From contig NC_087078.1 in assembly GCF_026151205.1 (NCBI RefSeq), positions 17,625,118 to 17,689,117 of the forward strand: a stretch of 64,000 bases of DNA. The letters are read 5' to 3'. This DNA is from Bolinopsis microptera (taxonomy: Eukaryota > Ctenophora > Tentaculata > Lobata > Bolinopsidae). Position 1 is the first letter of the stretch; the number at the start of each line of letters is the position of its first letter. Position numbers and translations under genes: made by a program. The notes beneath the pieces were generated by a model that saw only the letters and a list, made by a program, of their open reading frames with translations, searched no databases and had not been told where the DNA came from. Below are positions 33,601 through 42,727 of the stretch, one piece after another.

Positions 33601-33993
33601 GTAGAATATGTGGAGTATGTTCAGTCCGACACACAATGTATAGACACGCCGCGCACACGTGCGACTTTCTCTTTCCTTGTAATATTCGCTTACTGAAAAA
33701 TATTACAAAATTGTTATCTATGTACATTGTACATAAGTTTCAAGAGTGACACCAATTTTAAGAGACTCTTCTTCCCAGAGAAAAGTACGGGAATTTTGAA
33801 ATTTTCGGTATAAATGGTGAATCTCTTCCGTTTCGGTATCGAGTATTACTATTAACGACCCACCTTAAAGCCATCTTATAGAACATTACAGCACTGTCGA
33901 TGTGTTGCTGAGCTAACTTCAGTCTGTTTGCTATACAGTGCATAACACGTGTTGCCTCTTCCACGATACGCCTCTGGTAGTTCTTGTGGCATC
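27627..33993 (-). CDS. BRF1: BRF1, TFIIB-related subunit of Pol III factor TFIIIB (5' end missing)
   Basis: BRF1 recruits RNA polymerase III to tRNA and 5S genes in the nucleus. Minus-strand exons: 33993-33864 and 33692-33578 (first cyclin fold; GKRKSHVCAACLYIVCRTE); 33400-33208 and 33056-32935 (second cyclin fold; IKLPAADPCLFISRYA, MKRDWM, RRPSSLLGAAL); 29647-29521 (LKEFSETPSSKLSIEEFENV); 29307-29139 (VEREVCQYQKELEQEI); about 28985-28810; 28657-28581 (FSDVDDAEIEYLIL); 28476-28266 (KTPAEAMERMIKEKKLSTK); 28105-28002 (INYDVLKKLGSECDATIDRI); last exon 27861 or 27813 to 27627 (acidic tail). Phases agree at most junctions. The N-terminal zinc ribbon is not found and should lie in the poor block above 34 kb. 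Exons 33400-33208 and 33056-32935 need about four one-base corrections to match the conserved protein. The 33.0-29.6 kb intron holds another gene. Confidence 0.9.
29919..30082. mobile_element. 164-bp MITE with 24-bp TIR
   Basis: Perfect inverted termini GGTCGTTCACATATTACGTA.. and ..TACGTAATATGTGAACGACC (24 bp each) enclose 116 bp that includes two G-rich blocks (GAGGGGGAGGGGG). No coding capacity. No clear target duplication, so the superfamily is open. It lies in the BRF1 intron, just 3' of the nested helicase gene. Confidence 0.9.
30143..32260 (-). CDS. NERD nuclease-domain / SF1 helicase protein nested in BRF1 intron
   Basis: About 700 codons, intronless, reading 32260-32072, 32115-31575 and 31600-30143 in three frames joined by two one-base shifts in short homopolymers (AAAAAA near 32,109; TTTT near 31,581). 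N-terminus: MEKYLEKGQDIYETY. NERD domain: DYETEVIIYRALEG, then GECDFLIIGKNHFVIIEVKS, the D...ExK core of PD-(D/E)XK nucleases. Helicase: LTKEQFDAYNS (Q-like), LLIRGPAGTGKSVILIAKA (Walker A), CDLFIDDLQC (Walker B with DD instead of DE), HIWISFDIAQ (motif III), LSKNLRNTYEI (motif IV) and LYLTLSRARVYCSVLLY (motif VI). NERD-helicase fusions are known in bacteria and scattered eukaryotes; a DNA-processing role is inferred. It is on the same strand as BRF1. The motifs suggest an active protein if the two shifts are consensus errors. Confidence 0.75.
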
Positions 33994-33999
33994 CTGAGG

Positions 34000-34590
34000 A
34001 GTAAAGAGATGAAACAAGTGATGAAACAAGTGTATTTCACATTCCACAGATTGTAGTGACTACGGCGCTCATTGAACCTAATGATGACGAATGAGTAACA
34101 TCATGTTGGAATTTTTGGTCAAAAGCTGCGAACAATTACAATTTGCTAGGCAAGCTCCAATAATACTAACCGAATTTGTTAGGCAAGGCGCAGCCTCCAA
34201 TAAATACTGCCATCGTCCGTTACCAAGGCTCCCCTCATGTGTTTCCTGCCGGATCCTCCCTCAGCAAACTGAGTCTCTGACACTATGATCTGGTGGGTTA
34301 TCACGTGATGAGGTGTGGGACATCGGACATTCCAATAAAATATTAAATATTATTATATAAGTTATATAAACGTGGCCTGACACATTCATCAGAAATCATG
34401 TTAAAATACAATCCAGGCCTGCCTCTAGAAGAGATTACAATTTCTTCAGTAAAAGTTACCTGGTCCCCGAGAACATTTCCCCTCCCTACATATCGTGTAA
34501 ACGTGAGCTCCCTTTCCCCATCCCCCTGTGTGCGCCACCTTTTTTACAGGCCCGGCCTGGGGACTTTACCACTTGTTAATTGGGTTTGCC
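34000..34590. other. No confident exon; BRF1 upstream region
   Basis: One TCACGTGA core lies near 34,300. A frame on the minus strand with a GTAACT donor near 34,460 could be a BRF1 5' exon, but it does not match the zinc ribbon. Left open. Confidence 0.4.
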
Positions 34591-37500
34591 CTATTTGATC
34601 GATTTTTTTCACCCCTTGCTTTACCACTTTTCACTATTTTTTACTATTTGCTTTCCAAAGTTGTATAGATAAAAAAGGTTGCGAGGGTTTTGATTGTAGG
34701 GATGAGGGAAAGAGCTGGAACACGCAATGAAGAAAAGGGGGCAGGGATTATTTAGCTACAATTAACGGGGGGAAAGAGGGAAACAGGGTTTAGATACTTG
34801 ACGTTGAGGAGGATGAGTTCTTGAGGATGGTGTAGAAGATTTTCAGTTTTAAAGGTAAGGTTTGATATTCTTTGGTTTGGATAATTTTTGGGTTACAGTG
34901 CGGACGTCTTTTTTTGGGTTTTCCCCATCCTATAATTTTTAAAAATTTTAAAAATAAATAGTTAAAAAAAGGGAATTACAAATATTTTTTCTGGAAAATT
35001 TTCCTTTGTCCCAAATTTAAATTTAAATTTATTTTAATGCCGTTCAAACAGTCCCGGGCAACCCTTTTTTAAAATTAGATAGAATAAAATTTTCTTCCCA
35101 AAAATGTCATTAAGATATAAATTTTAAATTTTTGGTTCCCAAACCCGAAAGAAAAACCCCCCCGATAAAAAATTTTCAAAATTTTTCCAATTTCCCCCCA
35201 TCTTAAGATCCAAAAAAAACAGTTGCCCCTCAAATAAGAATAAATTTTATGAACAAAAAAGAATCTTGACTTTTATTTTAAACCGCCCCCCAAACCCCAA
35301 TTTTTTATTTTTACTAATTACCTTATCCCGATTGTGCAAAAGTAACCCCCCAAACCCCCAATAGTAGATCTTAAAACCCAAAACTGAAAAACCCCCGTTT
35401 TCAATTTTTAAAAATCGACTTAAAAATTTTAGCCTAAAAAAAATTTATTTTATTTTTTAAATAAATTTTAAAATTATCGGTAACTTGAAAACATGCCTGA
35501 TTTGGGTTAGAGTTTTTAGTTGGGGCTGTTTCTTTTGTTTTGTTTGTCTCTGTCCCTTCTTGAAACCATCTTGCTGTTTTTACCCCTTAAAAAAAACGAG
35601 TCAGAAAGGGATAAAAGAAAGGTTTTGATAAATTTTCATAAAGGGAAAAAGGAAAATTCAATAGATGATTCGGGTTTTAATTTTAGCACGAAAATAAACC
35701 CTTCGACTGGGTGAGGGGAGATTTTCCCCAAATTTTACGAAAAACAGAAAAATTTTAAAGAGAAGCATAGCTTTAAAAAGATCTTTTGGGTTTATCCCCC
35801 TCCAAAACAAAACCTTTGGGGGGAAAATTCAGGGGCAGGGGGGCGAAAATTTTCCCGGGTGATAAAAACAGAAAATCCAGAGTTTACCCGAGCAAAATTT
35901 TGGGATTTAAATTTGCCAAACCCTACCCGCGAGTTTAAAATTTGGGAAAAATTATGTTTGTCAAAATTTTAAAAAAAACTATCGTATGATAGTCGACGAT
36001 CAAATGTTGGATTGTAAAGGGAGTCTTTAGACTGTAAATATCAAAAAGGCCGACAAATTTAGTCACTAACCCAAAAAGTAGTCGATATAAATGATAAAAA
36101 AAATTTTTTTTGGGGCAACACAGGTCACAAAGATTAATTCTTTAAAAAAGTCGGGGAAAAACCCCACCCGACATATTCGATCCCGGGCCCCCTTTCCCCC
36201 CTGCATGTTTAAAGACCCGGGGGGGATTGAACGAAATTTGTTCATTTAAAAAAAAGAATTTTAAAACCTTTAGAAAAAATAAAATATTGAATATTAAGGG
36301 ACGATTATTTTTCTAAATGTACCGGGGAATTTGTGGCACTGCTCAAAAAAATGTGCCCATTTTCCCTTTCCGAATGATTTACACTTTTTGTTTTTTTCAG
36401 GAGAAAGTCCCCGTTAAAAAATAGACAAAACAAAAATCCGGGGGAAATTTAAAGGGAAAAGGGTGATTTGTTTTCCAGGTGAAACCAAAAAAATCCATTT
36501 TAACCCCTGCGACAGGTTTACTGTCACTGAAATAAATTTCTAATTAATTTAATTTAATTTATGGGTAATTAAAAAATTACCTTTGGGTTTTGGGTTTTTG
36601 CAGGGCAAGGTAGCATTTTATTTAAGAATTGCTGAAAAAAACGCTGAATTTTTCACGATCATAGTTCTCAAAATTTTCATAACCCGGGTTTTTTTTCGGT
36701 TTTAAAAAATTTAGGGTAGGGCCCCGGTTTCCAATCACGAAAATCCTTGCTCCTTCGCATTCTCTTTCCCATTTTACTAAAAGTATTGTTATATTGTTTT
36801 TTATTTTCTTTCACCATTTTTGATCATCATTAAAAGGGGTTTTTTATCATTGAAATAAAATTTAAAATCCCCCATTTAAATTTCATCTGCCAAAAAAACT
36901 GGGGGGGCCTTGTGAAATTTTTTAAAAAAAAAAAGTTTAATAAACCAAAACAGTTGTTTTTAAAAAAAATTCCAAAAGCAGAAAATTTTAAAAAATTCAA
37001 GCTGAAAACTAAAAAAGAATTTAATTCATTTTCAAGTTGTTAAACCCAAAAGAGCCAAAATTTATCATTTTCGCTTTAAAAGGAAAAAAAAAGTAAATTA
37101 TTATTTAACGACCCTAGAGGGCCAGGAGCTTTTGAGGGCCAGGGCGCAGCAATCTTTGCTTTTTATCTGGTTTTCCATTTTTTGGGGGTGGGGTTCCCCC
37201 CCCAGGAAACGGAATTTTCTGCCATTAAGGGGGAAAAAAAAGTTTATTTTTTTGTTGTAAAAGTTTCGTTTTGGAAACAAACTTTCCTTTTAGTTTCTTC
37301 CCGTTATTAAAATTCCTTTCTTTTTGGGGGGAATGGGGTTTCGTTTATCACTTTCATTTCAGGGACAGTATTTTTTTTGACTATTTGGGTTTAATACAGT
37401 ATGTGTTTAAAAAAACCCCCCTGTTTGTTCTTTATAGTATTTCTACAAATTTTGTTGATTCAAAGGGGTCGTTGTGTATATTCGTCGGTTTCACTCTCTA

Positions 37501-39500
37501 TGAAAAATTTAAGTATTAACCCTTTAACATTTAATTAAGTTACTTTTTTGACTTTTTAAACTGGAAAATTAAATCGTAATAATCCCTATCAATTCGGGGA
37601 GTTATTGGAAAAAAAATGGGCTCCCCTTTAAAAAAAGAAAAATTTTAAACCTTTTTGAAGCGCATTTTGAGTCGTTTGCCCCCCCTTTTCATGGTTTCCG
37701 GGAAGGGGAAACCGTTTCTTTTGTTCTTTCCTTTCCTGGGATGGCCTTAGCGGTGGGGTTTTTGGGGAAAAAGGTTAAAGGTGGTGAAGGTTTTTGGTTG
37801 GCAAGGGAGTTATCACGCTCTATGGGGGGGGCCCCGGGGGTCTCCCCTGTGGTGATAGCCTTCTTCAATCCCCCCCTTCACACTGGATCAGAAACCTGAA
37901 GAAGTGTTAGAGTTAAAAGAGCCCGGTTGGGGTGTTTGAATTTGTTATAGTTTGGGAAAACGGAGTTAGATTTTAAAAAATACCGAGTTAAAAATAAAAT
38001 AATTTTTATACCTAGCGATCATGTAGCCGGTCCTGTTGATGCCCTGGGGTAAAAAGAACACCAACCCCCATATTCCTGTTTAGGGAAAACGTAAAAAAAA
38101 CGTACAAAAATCCTTTGGAAAAAGATGGAACAGTTCCCATTCGGAAACTCGTGACCCCGGGCCCCATGATTTGGGTCCGTTTGGGTCCCCTACCGCTCGA
38201 AATCGGGGTTTTTAGTATTTTGGGTTTTGAAAGTTAGGTTGGGACCAGACCGGGGGTTTTTTGCGGCCGTTTTGGAAAAATCTTTTTTACTGCCTGCCCG
38301 CAGTCTTGTGGTGTGAATCGGATGTTTATTTTTTATTTGAAGGGAGGTAAAAAAATGAAAAATTGGGGTTGGGGTGAGACTTAAGAATTTTCAGAATTTA
38401 AAAAATGCAGATAAGGGGTTAAATTTAAAGTTTATACGAGGGGAAGTATGTAAAAATACCCCCAGGTGTTAGAGTGCTAATAGCCCCCTATAGCCCCCTA
38501 AAAAATTGTACCCCTTTCCTTTAAAAATGGTAAATGAAAAAAAACCCAAAAATAACCTTTTTTTAGGGGAGTCTTGTTTTCTCACTGTGCAGTTTCCCCT
38601 TTGGGGGGGAGTCTTGAAGGCCTTTTTTAGTATGGGGTAAACCCTTTCCCCATTGGTTCGTGTCCACCCCCAACCCCTTTTGGACAGCCCCTACTTTTTA
38701 CAGGAAATTGGGCACCGGGGGAAAAGGGTTTCATAAATAGAGATTGCTGAATGAAAAAGGTGGGGGTTTTAAAGTAATATTGTTTAAAATTTAAAAATCT
38801 AAGGGTTTGGGGTTAATTTTTAAAAAATTTTTTAGAGAGCTTTTAAAGAAATTTGGTTTAAAAAGCAGGGAAAAGCTGAGAAACTTGGGAAAAAAGGTCA
38901 AACGCAATGCGAACTATTGGAAAATCTTGAGTTTTGAAATTCGAAAAAAAGTTGATTTGGGACCCTAAAAACGTCGTTATAGGGTTTTGGTAATTAAAAG
39001 AAGTTTGGGGGTTAAAATGGTAATTTTTTCAAGATTAAAAGAGTAAATATTTATGAAAAAATTTTAAAAAAAAAACACGATAACCCCGTTTTTTTAGTCC
39101 TTTTTGTTTCGTTTTTTTCCCTGCAAATTACGGGTCCAGGTTAAAAAAATTTTTAAATTCCCCCCACGCGGTGAAAAAATCCCATTTTTTTAAAATGGGT
39201 AGCGTATACGAAAAACCCGTTTTTGGGTTGTTTCTGGGCAAACAGTTTGGTGGGGAAAATATTTTACATGAAAAGTGTTTAAAAAACCTCAATTCGTCGG
39301 GGTTTTAATGGTCAAGACAAAATATAGCAGTCATTTTGGGAGTGAAAGGGTTTGTCTATGTGTTTAGTTGTAAGTTAAAAAAACTCTAAAAAAGCAATAA
39401 TGTTTTTAACCCAAAATTAAACATCGTTCAGATACTTTTTAAATTTTTAAAAATTTTGCGGGGAATTTTTTTCAATACCCGGGGTTTAAAAAAAATGAAC
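34590..39500. other. Block with abnormal homopolymer texture (probable low-quality consensus)
   Basis: Over nearly 5 kb almost every word is a run of 3-7 identical bases (AAAATTTTAAAA, CCCCC, GGGGG, TTTTTGGGG), unlike either flank. No long frame, exon or recognisable repeat survives. Normal texture resumes at about 39,500. I infer unpolished consensus with inflated homopolymers. A real low-complexity satellite is less likely because no period is visible. The missing BRF1 zinc ribbon and the 5' exons of the plus-strand gene at 39.7 kb should lie here. Confidence 0.7.
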
Positions 39501-39734
39501 GTTTTATGGCGGGTACATTCTACATTATAGAGTAGATTATTATATATTTTCAACTCTATTATAATATACATACATTTCTTACTTGTAGTTAATTTATCAT
39601 GATCTTAATGTTGTCTTAAAATTAGTTAATGCGTACGCGTTGTGAACTCTACATGGGGGTGGAGTGTAAGATATTAATATTATTTGCTGACATTATTAAA
39701 TGACAGTAAATTAAATTAAATTTATTAATCACAG

Positions 39735-41127
39735 TTTGCAGGTCAGTGCCGTATAGTGAACACTATAGATCTGCTGAACGTTCTTGTGTACTGTGTTAAG
39801 GACTCTGATAGGGATATCAGCCTATTGCTTCCCTCCAAGATTTACAAACAATTGCTCCCTGATAGGACCGAATTCTATCACAGGTGTAAACAAAAAAGTT
39901 AGATTTTTAATAAACATGTAGGCTAGATGTTTTTCATCTTTTCTGGTAAATCCTTCTTCCTTTCAAATTAAAAAATTACACTTTTTGTTGCTTTACCCAT
40001 TATCCAACTTAAATTATAACAATCCTGAAAGCTGTCATTTATACTAACTTACTAAATTTGAAAAAATAAAAAACCCTAAGTAATTTATATTTTTGAATTG
40101 GTCCCAGGGTGGACGTGTCTGTCGAAGAGCCTCCAGCGAGCTCGGGGAACACCCCATCCGCGATCTTTTTATCCTCACAAACAATGTTATAGACGACAGT
40201 ATAGGGTCGTGCTCTATGGTTTGCTGCATGAGGTGCAGGTCTTTGTCAGGTATTACTCGTACTGGTTATTAAATTCACCTCACATTAAAAATTGCCACAT
40301 GCTATAACCTGTTCAGTTAACCTCAACTTCAGCTCTGACTTGTGGTTGTTTTGAGCAAGTTTCAATTTAAGATCAAGTTTATTTTGCCACTTTTCAGGAT
40401 GATCACATGTTCAAGTCAGATCGTCTTCTCTTTTCCGAGTACTTGGTGCAGATGAATGATGGGAGGTTACTCCCGTCACAGAGGTGCGTGGCAGAACGGG
40501 GTGGGTTTTTTAGAGGGTGTTCTCAGGAGAGATACAATTTTGGACTATTGGCAGGTAACCATGTTCTCAAATCCTTTAATTCATTCATTTAATTATTTTT
40601 TGTGCCTTATCATTTTTGATGATTGTTTTTACCAACCGTTTAGATAGCAGGTCTTGATTAATAGCTAATCTTTATCATAGGATCTCAGAACAGGAACTGG
40701 GTCGAGATAACAGAGTGATAGGTGAATCACATGAGAGATTGTGTCTGGCCCCATTTTTAGATGAGAGTTTTGAGTCTTACCTCGAACCCTCCTTCCATTC
40801 AATACAAGGTACCGGAGGGTTTTCTCCTGAGTTTATTTCCTGAGTTATGGTTCTCAATTAAATTGTTTTTCATATATGTGTTTTAATGGTTTATGATCGA
40901 CGTTAATAGCAAACCTATATCTTAACATGATGGCTTTTATTTGAGAATGATGACTGAATGATGCAAATAAATTTTTAAGTTCAGCATTATCAAATTCAAA
41001 CCATCAGGTTGATTATCACCCACCCCCGAGGACAAGGAGAAAAGATAATTCTGAGGAAAGTAGCACAGACCTAGGTCTGGCTAACAGTAGTGTACTACCC
41101 AAAAAAGCAATACCAGTTCGGCAGTAG
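39735..41127 (+). CDS. Unrecognised multi-exon gene, 3' part
   Basis: Plus-strand exon-like segments: 39735-39883 (IVNTIDLLNVLVYCVKDSD, LLLPSKIYKQLLPD), 40108-40249 (VDVSVEEPPASSGNTP, then in a shifted frame IRDLFILTNNVIDDSIG), 40398-40554 (DHMFKSDRLLFSEYLVQMND, DGRLLPSQRCVAERGG), about 40682-40808 (ISEQELGRDNRVIGE, LAPFLDESFESYLEPSF) and 41008-41127 (YHPPPRTRRKDNSEE ... PVRQ, stop). All have CAG or TAG acceptors and GT donors. The first segment looks like an alpha-helical repeat, the last a charged disordered tail. Two segments need a one-base shift near CCCC and TTTTTT runs, and phases do not all agree, so the model is provisional. No family is recognised. The 5' part probably lies in the poor block below 39.5 kb. 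Confidence 0.45.
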
Positions 41128-41129
41128 AT

Positions 41130-42015
41130 AGCCAAGTTAGAGGGAAAGAGGAGGAAGGGGGGTGATGTTATGCAGAAGACTCACGAAAAAGGGCATAAAA
41201 CTTAGTCCACAATTCACGAGAGATTTCTCAATTTGATTATATCAGTACAGAGGGGTTGTCATAACAACAAATTGGGCTCCCCGTGGGCTAGAGATTGTTT
41301 CAGGTTCTGAATCGAAATGATATGCGGGATTCGTTACATGCGTGCGAACTGCGAAGGGCGTTAGGATCTTATCATGGCCGTGTTCCCAAAACGTATTACA
41401 ATATTTATATCATATTACTTCCCGACATCACCAAAAGGGTGTCGAAACTGGATAATTCTTATCAATATTAGAGTTCCACTCCCAAAATCACACTGAATGA
41501 TGTACATTGTTAGATCTGGTCGAGTGCCCGGGTGTTTCAGCGATACGTAGGGCGCGCTCTCTTATTTCATTAGCTAACTCAACACTAGCTTTTATTCTTG
41601 ATGTGTCTCTGAGAAGTTTTCAGTCCTCACTCCTGCCCTGCAATTAGGAGCTCGCCCCGACCCAGGGCTTCGTGGAACCGGATGTAAAAGATTCAATTTG
41701 TGGGATTCTGCCGGTATCTTCTATTTTTTTTACTCGATGTTATTTATCTTTGCGGGTTTGCAAATTGGGTCTTATTCCTTCGTTAGTGTATGTTGTGGCA
41801 GTATTGATTACTACTGACCGGTGTTATGTTTTCAAACTAAACAGTAGCTGCTAACTGTTTAGTTTGAAAAACATAACCCTGGTCGTAGTAAACAATAACT
41901 GAGTTAGCAGGTAGCTTCATCTTGTCTTTTTAAGACGGGGTTGTTTTTGTTAAGTTCTTGGGTCTTGATGGTATGCTTTGTTGATTTTTTGAAATTTATA
42001 TTTTACCAACTGAAA
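41130..42015. other. No gene seen
   Basis: Mixed AT-rich sequence. An inverted duplication, AACCGTTATGTTTTCAAACT-like, lies at about 41,818-41,885 (ACCGGTGTTATGTTTTCAAA versus TAGTTTGAAAAACATAACCC). Confidence 0.5.
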
Positions 42016-42020
42016 CCAAG

Positions 42021-42344
42021 ATGGCACCAAAAGCAAAGGAAGATTGCTCTGAGATAGAAAGACGACAATTAACCGAACTGAAGTCTTTTGCAGCTCCGCC
42101 TCAGTCAGTTATAGATGTTCTGCGCTGCGCTCAGAGTCCTCTGTACAGATAACCATGGGTACAAAGCTGGGGTGCGCCTGCTAAGAGGCTTCTCGGTTCA
42201 TTTCACCGCATCGGTTTCAGCATTCGTGTAGATAAGAGGATCCTGAGCGAAAAACGTATAGATGGAGAACTAATTAAGGGTTTGAGTGCAGATGAAATGG
42301 CAAAGCGGAGTCTTGCCGCTGTTGCTATATTCAAATTCTGTTAA
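42021..42344 (+). pseudogene. Dynein-heavy-chain-like remnant with in-frame stop
   Basis: One frame runs 108 codons from ATG 42021 with a single TAA at 42,150. It reads ERRQLTELKSFAAPPQSVID, then after the stop PWVQSWGAPAKRLLGSFHRI and SADEMAKRSLAAVAIFKF. The order L.E.KSF..PP..V..V - W..AK.LLG - D...I - V.K.S.AA...C resembles the segment just before the dynein heavy chain stalk. The similarity is modest and only this segment is present. Likely a retro-copied or duplicated fragment; an unrelated short gene is the alternative. Confidence 0.35.
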
Positions 42345-42418
42345 CGCTGTGGGCAGTGATGTGTGTCATATAAGCTGAGGCATTTAACGGAATTATTATG
42401 AATATAAAGGATATATTT

Positions 42419-42710
42419 CCAGTCACCAGTCACCAGTCACCAGTCACCAGTCACCAGTCACCAGTCACCAGTCACCAGTCACCAGTCACCAGTCACCAGT
42501 CACCAGTCACCAGTCACCAGTCACCAGTCACCAGTCACCAGTCACCAGTCACCAGTCACCAGTCACCAGTCACCAGTCACCAGTCACCAGTCACCAGTCA
42601 CCAGTCACCAGTCACCAGTCACCAGTCACCAGTCACCAGTCACCAGTCACCAGTCACCAGTCACCAGTCACCAGTCACCAGTCACCAGTCACCAGTCACC
42701 AGTCACCAGA
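42419..42710. repeat. (CACCAGT)n heptamer satellite, about 41 units
   Basis: A perfect 7-bp period over 292 bp without visible interruption. Period 7 gives an apparently coding repeat (VTSHQSP) with no stop, which is an artefact of the satellite. Confidence 0.98.
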
Positions 42711-42727
42711 TCAAGAAACTAACTTAC

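Noticed and set aside
42419-42710. CRISPR-like array
   Set aside because: No spacers; a simple 7-bp tandem repeat in animal DNA.
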